A stretch of 62,387 nucleotides of DNA, taken from the NCBI GenBank assembly GCA_002964805.2, contig PUDQ02000073.1, positions 1-62,387 of the forward strand. Reading direction: 5' to 3'. The notes below the pieces were generated by a model that made no database searches, was not told where the DNA came from, and worked only from the letters and a program-made list of their open reading frames with translations. Position numbers and translations under genes: made by a program. The DNA comes from Trametes villosa. Its lineage: Eukaryota; Basidiomycota; Agaricomycetes; Polyporales; Polyporaceae. Every line of letters starts with the position of its first letter. Position 1 is the first letter of the stretch. Positions 44,214 through 58,600 of the stretch are shown piece after piece.

Positions 44214-46162
44214 CTACCTCCCAGTCAGGCGGATTTCCAGCCAGCGCAACGGCGGATATGTCACTGCGGCAAACCCAGCCGCAAGCTGTGCAAGTAAGGT
44301 TTATACTTAGTGCGACTGTCCCCCGCGTGAAGCAGGTAACGACTTACCTCAAAGCCAAGATCCGCACCGAACTCGGAGCCAGCTTTCTGAGCGAGTGGTC
44401 CCGTGTACCACACCTCCGACATCCCGACCACAGCCCCTGCCACGCCAAAGCAGCCCGCGAGAATCCCCGCGACTCCCAGTGGCAGTCTGACAGATGACCG
44501 TGAGCGATTTCCCTCCGCAACGTATGACATGCATCGCCTACCTGCCAGGAGTATCCCAATCGTCGAGGTTATACCCTCCAAGCACCCCACCTCTTCGCCT
44601 GAAGATGAAGTGCTCCTCAGCGACGATGACGATGAAGAACGCGGTCCAATAGGAGAGGATGCTAAGGAAGTTCGAGAGGATCTCCGAGAAGTGCTCGCGG
44701 CCGGCGACGCCCGCTACCGTGTAAATCACGAACGCGAGGAACGTCCATGCAAAGCGCGGCACGAGCGCGAACGGCCGACCGAGCGACTGCATCGACAGCC
44801 CTGCACTATAGCTGTTCGGGATATTGTTTGCCCTGTGTTCAGAACCCGGTTCAATTTGCGCCACCGTGCTCCTGAACACTGTGGGAACTCACACGACTGA
44901 AAGGCCGAGTAGGACTAGGAGGAACTTCCCTCCGCCGCCCCACGGAGACAGGACCTGCGCGACCAAAATACCGGTGCTCCCGTCCGCGTACGCCTGGGTA
45001 TATGCGGGGTCCGAGATGGTCATGAGCGCCGCGCCGAGAATCTCGACGAAGCAGATTGGTATCCAGAGGCCGAAGAACGTCAGCAGGAAGACCTTCATGC
45101 TCGATGTGTCCGCCGGGAGCCTGCAGTTGTAGTCCGCCGCCACCGGTGCCCACTAGCGAATCGTCAGCGGAAGTCGCAGGACTGAGGTGCGCAGGCACGC
45201 ACCCCGGTCACAGAGCCGAAGACGATGCCTCCGAAGCTGAGGATATCTGCCGATAGCGACCGGCCGGTGTCTTCGAGCGGCTTCTGAGCGCTCACGTCGA
45301 ACCCGGCGTGCCCACCGAGGCCCCAGAGGAACATAATGATGATGAAGATGACCGACCACGCATAGCGTTCATAGTAGTGAACCAGGTGGTAACCGATGAA
45401 GCACGGAATGACACTCAGCACGCCAATGATGATAATGCCGACCACGAGCGGGAGAGTGCCTGGGTTAATCGACGCCAGGGTTTGCCCTCCGAGAATGACG
45501 GCGGTCACCGAAAATCCCAACCTTTGCACGAGGCATGACTTCAGCATAAACAACGGAGAAGTGCGCTACACCTGGACTCACTGGGTAAGGATGTTAAGAA
45601 TGGAGTAGATGGTTCCCCCGATGTACCCGGAGCTGAACCGCGTTATGATCATCGTCCGTAGTCCCGTTTTCGGACCAAGGGTGCTGATAAACGCGGTGGC
45701 AACTCCGCCAAGCGCGCCAAAGCATAGAATGGTCGCAATGGCATGCCTGTATGCACGGTTGAGCACTGCCTGCTACTGGCGTGAACATAGCTGCACTCAC
45801 GGAAGAGTTAAGGTGAAGAACGCCTGCCCAAGAGTGCCGATAGGAATAGTTGTGAGGACAGTGTTGACCGACCACCACATCAACAGACTGGTCGCGTGAA
45901 CGAGCTCAATATATGCGTCAATAAAATAGCTACACGAAGCTCACTTGTTCCACATGTTCTTCGTCTCCCTCTGGTCCTCCGGTACGCGTTCCACTCCCCT
46001 CGCCTCCACACCACTAGCGAAGAGCCTGGCCAGGAAGGGGCCAAAGCGACCATACCTGCGCACGATGGCATCCTCAGGCGCGACTTCCGAAGGGAGGCTG
46101 GCCTCGTCGACCGCTACGCCTTTCTCCTTGTCATACGACGCGTGCTCGGCCGGGGTGGACAT
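44214..46162 (-). CDS. NCS1-family purine/cytosine permease (Fcy2 type)
   Basis: Eight exons: 46162-45945, 45887-45801, 45746-45582, 45521-45203, 45152-44893, 44832-44542, 44486-44348, 44285-44214; about 516 aa. A plasma-membrane proton symporter of the nucleobase cation symporter-1 family, importing cytosine, adenine, guanine or hypoxanthine. A charged cytosolic N-terminus (about 70 aa) precedes roughly 12 TM helices. Family signatures are NLLMWWSVNTVLTTIPIGTL, CFGALGGVATAFISTLGPKT, GLRTMIITRFSSGYIGG, GFSVTAVILGGQTLASINPG and WAPVAADYNCRLPADTS. The region ANNIPNSYSAGLSMQSLGRP also matches fungal Fcy2-like transporters. Length and helix spacing are normal; nothing is missing. Substrate choice among nucleobases or vitamin B6 cannot be read with certainty. 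Confidence 0.88.
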
Positions 46163-46427
46163 GGCGAGGAGGGGGGGAAACACGGGGGCATGTGGGTAGA
46201 CATGGCGCATAAATCTGTCTGCGAGTGATGGTCAAGTCAAATGGGACGGACGCTAGGCGCGCGCCGATCCATCGCCCAGTACCTGTGCTATTTTTGCAAT
46301 CGAGTGAGTGGCCACGCGACGACGTTCGAATCGCAAACCTCCACCCATACGCCGACGTCGGAGTCGCGGTGTCGACACGGTGTAGCCGAAACCAATCCAG
46401 ATATAATATTAGAGCGCGATACACAAT

Positions 46428-49400
46428 CTACACGGGAGGCTTGTTGTCCTTTTGCGCTGTGTACGTCGAGGGTAAGCACATGTTGAACAGGGATGGAAGA
46501 GAAGCACCCACCCATGGTGATCCTGTCACCCAAGGACAGCGCGATGCCCTGAGTTTTGCTCCGTATCCGTACATGCCCAGTGATAGAACCATCCTCCGTC
46601 CTCTCTACGCTCAGGTTGGCTAACGCATCCTCACCTGCACCGGTGTTAGTACGTACAAACGTGGAGCAAATCGAATAGACTTACCGAACAAGCTCCTCGC
46701 GTACATGTTCGCAGAAAGGAAGTCACAGTCGCCCGATAGCGCGCCCTCTGGTGTCAGACACGACATGTTCGTCGCCTTCATGACGTGGTTGAGGTACTCC
46801 CTCGGGTCGCTGTAAGGTGTCAGAGAGACCCACGGCATGTCAAACACCGGAAACACTTACGAGATAGTCGTCGTGACATTGACGCGGTTCTCCCACTCGA
46901 ACTCAGTCCACATGCTCCGGAACTGCGGTGGCGGAGCGTCAGCGCTATAGTCCTGTTTGAGTGGGATGTAACACTGACCTGCTGCTCCGTGCAGTACGCG
47001 GGCTTGATATAGTCCATGATGTCGATGTGGATGTCGTTCAAAATCACACACTGCTCCGCCAGACCAGGGCCTTCCCAGAGGATGCTGCCAAAGATGACGC
47101 CCGTCTCCGTTGACGATACCTACGAGAAAACGTCAGAGGCCGTATCAGTAGCCCGTCAATCTAAGCGCACCTTGATGGTGGCCTTAATGCTCTGGAAGCT
47201 GTGAGGAGCGATGGTGTACACAGATGGGCGCTCGACGAGCTTGAGGTCGCCGAGGGTAGCGAAGTCGAGGCAGAGGTTTTGGAGAGTGTCGGCGGTTTGG
47301 TTGACAAGGAGGACGTCTAAGCGCAATATGTTAACACTATTCCTCGCTCGAACTAGGCGACTATACTCACCGAGAAGGATGTCAAAGCCGTGGACCTTGA
47401 CGTAGGCCTCGGCATAGATGGGGTCGGAGAAACCGGTGAGCTGCGAGATCCTGCTGAGGTTGGAGAGGAAGTCCTCAGTGACCTCGCCGGCACCCGTAGC
47501 GCGGTTGACGTCCTCGGAGTCCTATACATCTCGTCAGAAATGATCATCTATGATATCGTGTTAAACTCACGTCGATGACATCGTCCACCGCCTTCTTCGA
47601 GAACTGGCGGAAGCTCAGCAGGTCGTCTACTTGAACGATCGCCGCCTTCGCCTTCTCCGATTCCCTCTTCTCCGCTGCTTTCTTCTACATACCATCTTCG
47701 ATGTTAACTCAATTTTAAGGGGATGCACATGAGACATACCTCCTGCGCGGCGACCATCTTGGAGTATGCCGCCTTCGTGTCCTTCAGGAAGATGTCGTGG
47801 ACGGCGGGCTGCGTCTCAAGCTCGCTGAGGGTCTGGATGCAGTTCATGATGCGCTCGCTCGAGTCCTCGTCGATCGGCACCGAGACGAACTTGGACTGGC
47901 CAACGCGAATGACCGACGCCATGATGAGCATCGCCTAGAAGTTTTTTCAGTACAGGCGCATACATGCATAGGTCAGTGCAGCGGTAACTGACCTCAGCCT
48001 TGACGGCGTTAGACTTGCGCGCCTCGGTGGACAGCTCGGAGTAGCGGAGGACAAGCTTCGTCAGTGCAGAGGCGAGGACGGCACCGGTGTAGAAGTCGCC
48101 GCCGAGGATAAGGGCCCGCAATGGCGGCTTCGACGCTGCCTTCACAGCCTCCAACCGCGCAGACGAAACACTTGTGAACGCGGTCTCCGTCGCATACGTG
48201 CCGTCCGCGAGCACCTTCGGCTTCGTGGACTCCGCCTTCGCCTCATCCTTCTTCTCCTCGCCGTCCTCCGCGCTCGCCTCCTCCAAGAGTCGCTGCTCGC
48301 TGGCCAGGATCGGGATCTCGCCGAGTACCTTGCGCAGCTGGCGGAAGACCTCCTGGATCTCCTGGACGTCCTCCGCGTATTCGCCGAGGATCCAGAGCAC
48401 GCCGCGGTAGACCTTGCCGGACTTGATCTCGGGCAGCGTCTGGATGAGCTTGTCGCAGATCGTGCGGCGCAGCTGGGGGAACTTCTCAACGACCTCGCGG
48501 ACGAAGGAGACGACGTCGAGCGCGGAGGGGTTGTTCGAGTCGCCGAGGAAGTCCATGAGCGCGTGGACGACGCTGGCGGCCACCTCGGAGAACTTGACCG
48601 CGCATACGTGGATCGACTGGATGAGCAGTTGCCTGTACTCGGGAGCCTACATCTTGGTTAGTCAAATGTATTTCTAGCATGCTATGCATATACTCACCTT
48701 CTCGAACTCCTGGTCTTGCGTCCTCTGGAGCTGCTTCTTGAGGAAAAGAACAACTTCTTCCACGTTCCGGCTGGAAGTCAGGCTGAGGACAATGCTAATC
48801 GCTTTCCGGCGGACTTCGAGATCGGCACTTTGTATACATGTCAGCTGCATGCTTCAGTAGAACATGAGTTCTAGCGCCAACCTCGACAGAACCTGCAAGA
48901 TGTCCATGATGAGGGCATCAAGGACATGGCCATGCTTGGAGCGGAGAGTATCGAGGCGGTCAAGGACGATGAGTTTCGCGTTGTTGTCGGACTCCTTCTG
49001 GACCAAGTTGATGTAGCACGACGCGGCAGCTGCAAATGCGCCGCATTAGTACCTCAGCGCGCACCAATAGTCATTACACGCACCCTTGACCGCGGCGGGG
49101 TTTTGCGTGAGAGAGGTGAGAGTAGCGGCAGCCTCGTACTTGACTGCGTGCGACGAGGCATTGAGGAGCTCCGAGATGAGCAGAATGTACCGAGACTAAC
49201 AGAACCCCGTCAATCAGACCATTCAAGTCCGAGACTAATCAGCGAAACCTCACCTTGTGCGTCGTCTCCTGCTTGCAATCCAGGCGGATGACCTCGATGA
49301 TGCTCATCTGGAGCAGCTCGTCCATGCCCGGGATCTGGTCGAAGACCTGGATGATGTACTCGACCGCCTTCGGCATCGCGCAGTGCGCGAGGAACACGAA

Positions 49401-50160
49401 CGCGTTGCGCTTGCACGTCGCGTCCGACTCCGCGGCGAGGAACGTCTGCAGCAGCTCGGGCGCGTCCGGGATGAGGTGCTCGAACTCGCGGTAGATCGAG
49501 TACACCGCGAAGACGGCGTTCTTGCGCACGTACGAGTGCCGGTGCTCGAGGCACGCGCGGCACGTCGGGACGAGCGGCTCGAGCAGCTCCTGGTCCTTCG
49601 AGATCTTCTGCAGGAAGCGCAGCGTGGAGCCGCGGATGTACTCGTTGGGATGTTGCTAGCGGGCTCCCTGTTGAGTTTCTGACAGCATATAGCCTAGGAA
49701 GGCACTCACAAGGTCGTTACGGATAGCATTACTTCACCGCAGGTCAGTACGAGGCTTGCGGACACATCGGTTACGACTCACACCACAAGGATCATCTCCT
49801 GCTTCAGCTTCCCATTGTCGTCATACTTCGGGCACACCTCCCAGTAGAAGTGCAGCAGCTTCTTGAGCTGCTTATTCCGGGACGGCATAACATATTGGAT
49901 GACGGGCATCAACAGTTGCGGCTATTCCGCGCCCCCGCACACGCCGTAAGTCTCCCGTCTTCGCATCTTCACCACTAAGAACCGCGTGAGCGCACCTGGT
50001 GGTTCCCATTTATCGTGGAGATGATGATTTTGCGCAACGTGTCAAGCTTGACTTCGTCCGAGCCCTTCTGCAGCGCGGTGCGGAGCTCCTGGGTCGTGGG
50101 GGCCTCCGAGCTGTCCTCGAAGACCAGCGTGTAGCAGGAGGAGTCTGTCGTGGCGGCCAT
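46428..50160 (-). CDS. SEC26: Coatomer subunit beta (beta-COP)
   Basis: Seventeen exons, about 952 aa: 50160-49996, 49921-49782, 49731-49710, 49655-49254, 49195-49084, 49029-48882, 48827-48698, 48646-47993, 47934-47740, 47684-47571, 47521-47371, 47316-47171, 47119-46979, 46922-46861, 46809-46685, 46634-46512, 46456-46428. Essential COPI coat component for Golgi-to-ER and intra-Golgi traffic. The N-terminal adaptin/HEAT solenoid shows [39 protein letters not shown] and [18 protein letters not shown]. The middle has [16 protein letters not shown]. The C-terminal appendage has [20 protein letters not shown] and [17 protein letters not shown], ending [15 protein letters not shown]. Length matches fungal SEC26. 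Exon 3 is only 22 nt. The donor at 48881 (GTTGGC) is weak but required by the frame. Confidence 0.95.
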
Positions 50161-50500
50161 TGCGAGCGAGAACGAGAAGAGAAACCGGGTCGAGTGAGGG
50201 GACGGTCGGCGCCGCCGTGGAAGTACAGAGATGAGCTGCTATATTAGGGCAACATACGTGCTGCCACCGAGACGCGTAGATCTGGCGCCCGCACAGGCTG
50301 TGGCAGACACGATCAAGCAGACACGCCTTCCAACGTATGTACACAATGAATCCCTTAGAATTCAGAGGACGGATGTATAGCACATGCGTTATAGTGCAGA
50401 CAATAATCGCGTTGAGGGAGCGCAGGGCGAGCAAGAGTGTAAGGGGCGTACAACTAGAAATACACTGGACCGAAACAGAGATTTGAGTCAAACTATGAAG
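50161..50500. other. SEC26 promoter and CSTF2-like 3' flank
   Basis: A 340-bp gap with no ORF of note; AT-richer than the flanking exons. Confidence 0.5.
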
Positions 50501-51427
50501 CTACGTCGGCATTCCAAGTGTTGCGCGCTGCAATGATATGAGAAGTTGCTCTGTGATGGGCTACATAAGAAACCTACTAGCTTAATGATGTTTTCTCGCT
50601 CATTCGGCGGCATGGCGTACACCTCTTCTCTTGACATCTGCATAACGCGTAGGATGACCGCCTATAGATAGCACATAGTAAGCATAGTTCTTGGCTACGG
50701 CGCAATACTGTGAATTAAGGTACATACTTTTTGCTCCTCAGGGAGTCCGGCAAACGCGTCTGGCAGTCGCGGAGCAGACGGAGGCGTAGGGGCCGCAGGC
50801 GGTCCTTGCATATGGGGCGGCTGGATATGCGGAGGAGGCTGCATGTGTGGCGGCGCATGAGGTACATGCGGTGGGGGCTGCTGTGCGTGCGCTCCTGGGC
50901 CATATGCGGGGCCTGGCGGAGGCGTTCCATATCCGTGCCCCGGGTAGTTTGGTGGGGCCTGCGGCGGGTACCCTTGCGGGGGCCCGTGTGTAGGATAAGT
51001 CGGTGTACCACCGCGAGGGGGTATCTGCGACTGCATATGTGGTGGGATTGCCGGGGCTGGTTGAGAGGGGACAGCAGCGGGAGGAGCTGGCGCCGCAGGC
51101 GCAGGGACGGGAACAGCAGCTGCCCCTGGCAAAGCGCCATATTTTGCAAGAGTTTCCTGCCACGCACATCGCTCAGAAACATGCGCCACACAAGTCCTCC
51201 GAGGCGAGAACGTACCTGCACGACCTCCATTTTCACTGCGCCGACGTCTGCCATGACTGCCATGAGCGCGTACGCGATTTGAGGCTGGCTGTTCAAGATT
51301 GTCCGTGCTTCGTTAGGCGTAGTCCTCTGCAGTAGCATGAGATACGGCTAGAGGCAAGCTAGAGTAAGAGGCTTGGTTTCCAGACCTTCAAGGTGAGTAG
51401 AAGCTCAAGGAGCTGCTCTTCGGCCAT
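50501..51427 (-). CDS. CSTF2-like protein (hinge plus C-terminal domain, no RRM)
   Basis: Five exons: 51427-51386, 51347-51216, 51156-50728, 50661-50578, 50527-50501; about 237 aa. The start MAEEQLLELLLTLKPYLMLL and ARTILNSQPQIAYALMAVM match the CstF-64/Rna15 hinge that binds CstF-77 and symplekin. A Pro/Gly/Gln-rich linker of about 130 residues follows (PPPHMQPPPHIQPPHMQ). The C-terminal EEQKAVILRVMQMSREEVYA then MPPNERENIIKLRA is the CSTF C-terminal three-helix domain that binds Pcf11. CstF-64 normally begins with an RNA-recognition motif, absent here, and the 430 bp upstream have no RRM coding capacity. So this is a separate RRM-less gene, expected in the nucleus in mRNA 3'-end processing. 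The final exon encodes only RATLGMPT. Confidence 0.8.
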
Positions 51428-51857
51428 TGCTTGAGCAGACATGAAGGGCCAGAGCGAAGTTGCGCGAGTTAAGTAGTGCTAGTATAACGGAGAGCTGCAA
51501 GCACAGGCGAGCAGCAGCTCGACAGCACACAGTACAAGGAGATATCCTCAGGTAGGTCGGCTATGGAGGACTCGGTCAAGGGTATCTATGGCAAGTTCAG
51601 CCTTTGGTCGCAGGTAGACTTGGTGGCAGAAGCAGAGGCGCGTAGACGCTCATGATGAGAAGCGCGTCTGCTACATAAAGCCCTGTGCGCTGAACGCGAA
51701 CCGTAACGCAATGAGCGCATTCCGACATCCAACCATAGGTACTGTACATGTACTGCATTGACCACTGATATAGTTACAGTTGTGATTTCTGAGGTCTACG
51801 GGCAAGAGGAGGACGAATCATCACGCCGCGGGCTCCCGGAGGGCGGTCCAGGACAGC
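51428..51857. other. CSTF2-like promoter and glutaredoxin 3' flank
   Basis: 430 bp without a coding ORF. No RRM motif (RNP1 or RNP2) is present in any frame. Confidence 0.55.
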
Positions 51858-52339
51858 TTACGCAGAGACAAGGCTGGCAAGCTTGCCGGAGTTGTCGAGG
51901 CCGACGACAGCATCGCATCCACCAACGTGCTTCTGGTCTATTACAGAGACGTGGTAAGTCAAGCGTTGCGACGTGCATTGTGTTTGGTGTGCTCACTAAT
52001 GAAGATGTTGGGCACAGTGCGCTGACCGGTCTTCTCCTGGAGGTAGTCCTGGATGGCGGAACCCTCGTCGATCTCGTCAAGCCTGAGAACAACCGTTTGT
52101 CAGGGATTGAATACGGCGGCCGGGCATTTGCTTCGCTTACTCGTAGATCTTGGTCTGGACGTTGGGGAACTTGGAGGTGAGGAGAGCCTTGGCCCGCTTG
52201 CAGTACGGGCAGTAGGACTTGGAGAAGATGGCAATCTTGTTGTCCGTAATGGTGCTCTAAATCCCAGCGGCTCGCCGTGAGTATATGCTGCCAAGTGGGA
52301 CGAACGCATGCGTACCTCGACGAGATCCTTGGCGGCCAT
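51858..52339 (-). CDS. GRX: Dithiol glutaredoxin
   Basis: Four exons: 52339-52316, 52256-52141, 52082-51997, 51937-51858; 101 aa, the usual length of a cytosolic class I glutaredoxin. Reduces protein disulfides and glutathione mixed disulfides with GSH. The active site is CPYC (C24, C27) in [19 protein letters not shown]. The cis-Pro segment [20 protein letters not shown] carries TVP and the GG-C-D glutathione-binding motif. No signal or transit peptide precedes it, so a cytosolic location is expected. It shares a 430-bp divergent promoter with NIF3. All key residues are present. Confidence 0.93.
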
Positions 52340-52769
52340 GGCTTTAAGCTGGAAGGCGGAGGGGCGGGATGAAGACGCGGTAGCCGTGGCTATGTATGGG
52401 GGGCGGGGCTTACTGGGAGGTTGGCTGCTGCAGAAGAGTGGAACCAGCTTGTGACGCCTCTATATATGTGGGGGAGCATCGATAAAAGCCGGATAAGGTG
52501 CTAAAGGTAGGACTGCTGAGTGAGCCGCAAGCAGAGCACACTCAGTTCTGACGGAGCGCGTCATCGCGTCATCGGCTCACGTGGTTCTCCCTGACGCGTC
52601 CTGTCACGCCGTCACCCGCCCTCTCCCCGACGCGTCCGTCCTCGTGCCCGTCCGTCTCTGCACAGCTCGGCTCGCTCTCGCACACTCGCCCCCCATCGCC
52701 GCACTCGATACCCTCCGCCGCGGCTGCAATAAACTCTTGGGACGCCCAGCTCAACTCTAACTGACTGCG
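52340..52769. promoter_or_regulatory. Divergent promoter region, glutaredoxin / NIF3
   Basis: Two start codons face away from each other across 430 bp. A minus-strand TATATA run at 52461-52467 is about 120 bp upstream of the glutaredoxin ATG. Direct repeats of the GCGTC(A/C) type occur at 52557-52610. Confidence 0.5.
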
Positions 52770-53923
52770 ATGTCTCTCGTGAAAAGCTTCGTCAGGATCA
52801 TGGGGCGCGTCGCCCCCCTGCACCTCGCCGAGAAGTGGGACAATGTCAGCATCCGTGTCATCAGCCAAGTATACATCCGTCGCTCATGAGGACACTCGCA
52901 ACAGGTTGGCCTGATCTTAGGTTTGCATTGCGTATCAGTCTGTCCGTAGCAAGTGCTTGACGCATCGATGCAGAAGCCCCGCACGTGCGACCAGACGCGA
53001 ATCGCGTACTGCTCACCACGGAGTAAGTTTGGCACATTCGTCGTCAGCGAATGAGACACTCACGAACCCTTCTTGTTCACAGCCTTACTCCTGCCGTAGT
53101 AGAGGAAGCCCTCTCAACCCCGACCTCCCTCATCGTCTCCTACCACCCACCCATCTTCAAGCCGCTCACCTCCATCACCCTCGCCAACCCGCTTCAGGCA
53201 TCCCTCCTTCGCTGCGCTGCTGCCGGCATCTCCATCTACACCCCGCACACAGCCCTTGACTCAGTCACCGATGGTATCAACGACTGGCTCTGCACGAAGG
53301 TCGCCGGCCCTCTGCGTGACATTAACTGGACCGCCCGCTTCATCGGCCAGGCGTTCCCAGAGGGCCTCGGGGGCGTGGGCCGCGTCGTGACGCTGAAGCA
53401 GCCCATTGAGCTCAAGATGCTTCAGTTTAACATCCGGACAGAGTTGGAGCTCAAGCACAGTGAGTCTCAGCTCCCAGAAGGTTGGTGGAGTAGACGAGTA
53501 ACGTCCTTTCAGTCCAAGTGGCATATGCGAAGCCAGAACAGGAGAAGACCCTTGTTAGCACAATCGCCATATGCGCCGGCTCCGGCGGCCAGATGCTGCT
53601 CGGCGTCGACGCCGACGTCTACTTCACGGGCGAGATGTCCCACCACGAAGTCCTTGCGGCCGTCCAAAGCGGGCACAACGTCATCCTTTGTGAGTACCCT
53701 TCCCCCTGCTCCAGCCGTTGCCAAGTCTCACAACAACCACCTTGTAGGCGGGCACACAAACACCGAGCGCGGCTTCCTGCCCTGGCTCGCCAAGGATATC
53801 GAGGAGTTCATCCAGGAGGAGATCGAGCAGCCGACCGACGCAGCAGAAGCCGAGCTCCTCAAAGGACTCGAGATCGTTGTCAGCCAAAAGGACGCGCATC
53901 CTCTCGTAACCATAGACTCTTAG
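52770..53923 (+). CDS. NIF3: NIF3 family protein (GTP cyclohydrolase I type 2-like)
   Basis: Six exons: 52770-52844, 52905-52920, 52974-53022, 53083-53459, 53513-53689, 53748-53923; 289 aa, normal for the family. Conserved features: LAEKWDNVGLILE at the N-terminus, VLLTTDLTPAVVEEAL, the metal-binding SLIVSYHPPIFK, GISIYTPHTALDSV with the central His and Asp, GSGGQMLLGVDADVYFTGEM near the end and the C-terminal GHTNTERGFLPW, supplying the last His and Glu of the dinuclear metal site. Molecular role remains unsettled in eukaryotes (a metal-dependent hydrolase fold; binds the transcription regulator NGG1 in yeast). Exon 2 is 16 nt and encodes VGLIL. The gene is convergent with NDUFS2, with 149 bp between stop codons. 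Confidence 0.92.
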
Positions 53924-54072
53924 TCGGGAAGTGCCAAACAACACGACCCCGTCTAAGTCGGTCTTTACCTCACAATTAATCCATAATGCACCCGCTCGGA
54001 GTGCAGATGCAGCAACCCTCGATACCAGATGCGATGATAATAGGCGGTGGATATTGTATATCGCTACGTACG

Positions 54073-56240
<2,168 letters not shown>

Positions 56241-56526
56241 CCTCGTCGCTGGATGGAGAGTGTGCGGTCGGCGTCGTCGTCGTCGTGTTCGACGTTGTCG
56301 GTGCTAAACGGACCGTTCTCATTCGATGGCGTCGGGCGCGCCGGATGCGGCAGCCCGTGCTCACGGTCCCGTGATGCTGCTCTCATGGCGCGGGGCTAGG
56401 CGCGCAGGGCGGCCATCGCTGCGTCCGCGATGTCTTGGACTGTTGCGGAGTCTCTGCGGACGTCTCGCGCTGCGCTGCTGCTGTATCTATCCTGGCCTGC
56501 GTCTTGACGTGCCCATTGTCCTCTGG
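56241..56526. promoter_or_regulatory. Divergent promoter, NDUFS2 / ATG27-like
   Basis: 286 bp between opposed start codons, GC-rich, with a GTCGTCGT run near 56270-56285. No TATA box is evident for either gene. Confidence 0.45.
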
Positions 56527-57782
56527 ATGTTTGCTAAACAGGCGTCTGCGTCTTGGCTTCTCTGCGCGACTGTGGCGTTAGGCTGGCTGGGAAGCGTTCA
56601 TGCAGACGAGAAGCCATGCACGGCGCGCGCGAACGGGAACTACTACGACTTGAGTAGGCTGTCATCCAAGTACGTCGAACGCAGTGTGCTGTGTGAACCG
56701 CACCTACAGGCTGACACTAGTGTCCAGAAAGGATTATGAGTTCACGTCCCCGGGAGGCGGAGAGTATGTCCTGAATGTGTGTAAACCCGTGTCCCAGGAG
56801 GCATGGGCACCGAAGGTCGACAAGCCCGAAGATGTCGCTGCGTTCACGCATCGTGCGCATGGCGACTTTTCGCTGGGGTAAGCATGCCAATATCCTGTGC
56901 TCACATCGTCCTGTAACACTTTCTGTAGAGATGTGAACACTACGGTGTTCGTCCGGGATGGCCACCCCGTGATTACCATGACGGATGGCACGCGCTGCTC
57001 TGGTGGAGGGGACCAAACCGGTTCAACCGTTATACGGTTTATTTGCGACAGCTATGCAGGCAACGGTAAGCAGAAAATGTTCCCCATTTCTCTTGAGCGG
57101 TTCGTACTCATCATGGGACACAGGTGAACCGAAGTTAATTGCGACCCTGCCACCAGACGAGGACAAGGCGTGTTCGTTCTTCGTCGAATGGCGCACGGAG
57201 GTTTGTGAATCACGAGCAAGCATCATGTTACCCCGATTCACGCGTAAAGTTCGTTTAGCTAGCATGTCCCACATCTGAGGGTGGTGCGTTCAGCCGTGTC
57301 ATCTCCATCCTCGCCATAGTGTAAGTCCACTCGATGAACTACCGGGCCTCACGCTAACAGTGCACAGTGCCGCAGTGCTCTTCGCGCTGTACATGATTGG
57401 AGGAACTCTGTACAACCGCTACGTGCTCGAGCTCCAAGGGCTTGACCAGATCCCGCGGTTCTCGTTCTTCTCCTTCGGCGACACGCTCCAGTTTATCCGA
57501 GAATGCGTAGGACGCGTGAAGGACCGGTCGTCTGACGCATGGCAGTCGCGGAGCTTTGGAGGGCGCAGCTGGAGCAGCAGCCACGGTGGGTCATGGGGAA
57601 GCTCCGGCGGAAGGCATGGGTACAGTGGGCTGGGAGGCACGCCCGATGAGGCCCAAACCATGCTGGGAGGCCCGCCGGGGTTCCTGGACGAGCAAGATGA
57701 AGAGGAGGAGGCGCCCACGCCGCGAGCGGAGAGTGGACGGCCGGGGGGCGGCATGGACTCGAACGGGGTTATACGACTGTGA
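56527..57782 (+). CDS. ATG27 / mannose-6-phosphate-receptor-like type I membrane protein
   Basis: Six exons: 56527-56669, 56710-56877, 56929-57065, 57124-57200, 57280-57320, 57368-57782; about 326 aa. A signal peptide (ASWLLCATVALGWLGSVHA) is followed by a lumenal Cys-bearing beta domain: CTARANGNYYDLSRLS, YVLNVCKPV, MTDGTRCSGGGDQTGSTVIR, FICD and ACSFFVEWRTE. That Cys pattern fits the MRH fold shared by Atg27 and cation-dependent M6P receptors. One TM helix (VISILAIVAAVLFALYMIGG) is interrupted by an intron. A cytosolic tail of about 110 residues starts LYNRYVLELQGLDQIPRFSF, the usual MRH-receptor tail, and ends in a Gly/Ser and acidic segment. It probably cycles between Golgi, endosome and vacuole, but a specific Atg27 role is inferred. 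A start upstream of 56527 in the same frame exists but would disrupt the signal peptide. Confidence 0.82.
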
Positions 57783-58600
57783 CTGTGCGGTGGTGCGTGT
57801 GCCCTTGTGGCTGCAGCAATGTGTCCCGAATTGACATCGTGAGCGCCACTAGCCGCGTTGCGCTGTGTAGGATCAGAAGGGCCTCCATCGATGGGAGGGG
57901 TGGGAGGAGTCGTTACTCCGCTGTTGTTTCTGGAGTCGCCATGGCTGTAGACCGGGGAGAGAAGACGAGGGAGAGTTTGTGGCAGCCGGGGTGCGGGGAG
58001 GGAGCCGATTGCGGATCTGGAGGCAGGATCTGGGAAGAGCGCACACGTTGGCGCGGACGATCGCTCGCTAGCTGGTCCTGGATCGCAATCAGATCTGCAT
58101 GACTGCATCGATATCCCGGGGCGGACGTAGCCGGTGGCCCCGCTGGGTACAGGGTCCGTGGCGAGCGTGAAGGCCGTTGTTGTGTCCGCGGACGTTGGGT
58201 GCGACGCCGGGTCTGCGAAGGGCGTCGGCGAGCGCGGGGGCGGGCTGGTGCGCGTGTGAAGGTCGCGTAGGGACGCCGAGGACAATAGACGCATTGTTTG
58301 CACAACAGCGGTGAATTTGAGCGTTTGTACTCGGCGGGCGGCCAAACGCGACGGGCGCCTGCTGAGGGAGGCTTGGCCTCTGCCGTCGTCTTCCTTCTCT
58401 GCAGCGCTCTCCGTCCCTCTCGCAGGACGTAATCGAGAGTCCGCGTCCGGGCTTTGCGTTCCTCCCTTTCCGCTTCTCATTGTTTTATTTCTTTCGCACA
58501 AGTACATCTCCAGCCTCCCATCTCCCTTTTCTTCTCTTTCTCCCCATCCCAGCCTCATCCCAATCTACGACCCGCACGACCCGCACGCACGCCGCTCGTC
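57783..58600. promoter_or_regulatory. bHLH gene promoter and ATG27-like 3' flank
   Basis: 818 bp with a long GC-driven minus-strand frame that lacks motifs. The last 120 bp are CT-rich, as in many fungal promoters and 5' UTRs. Confidence 0.5.
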
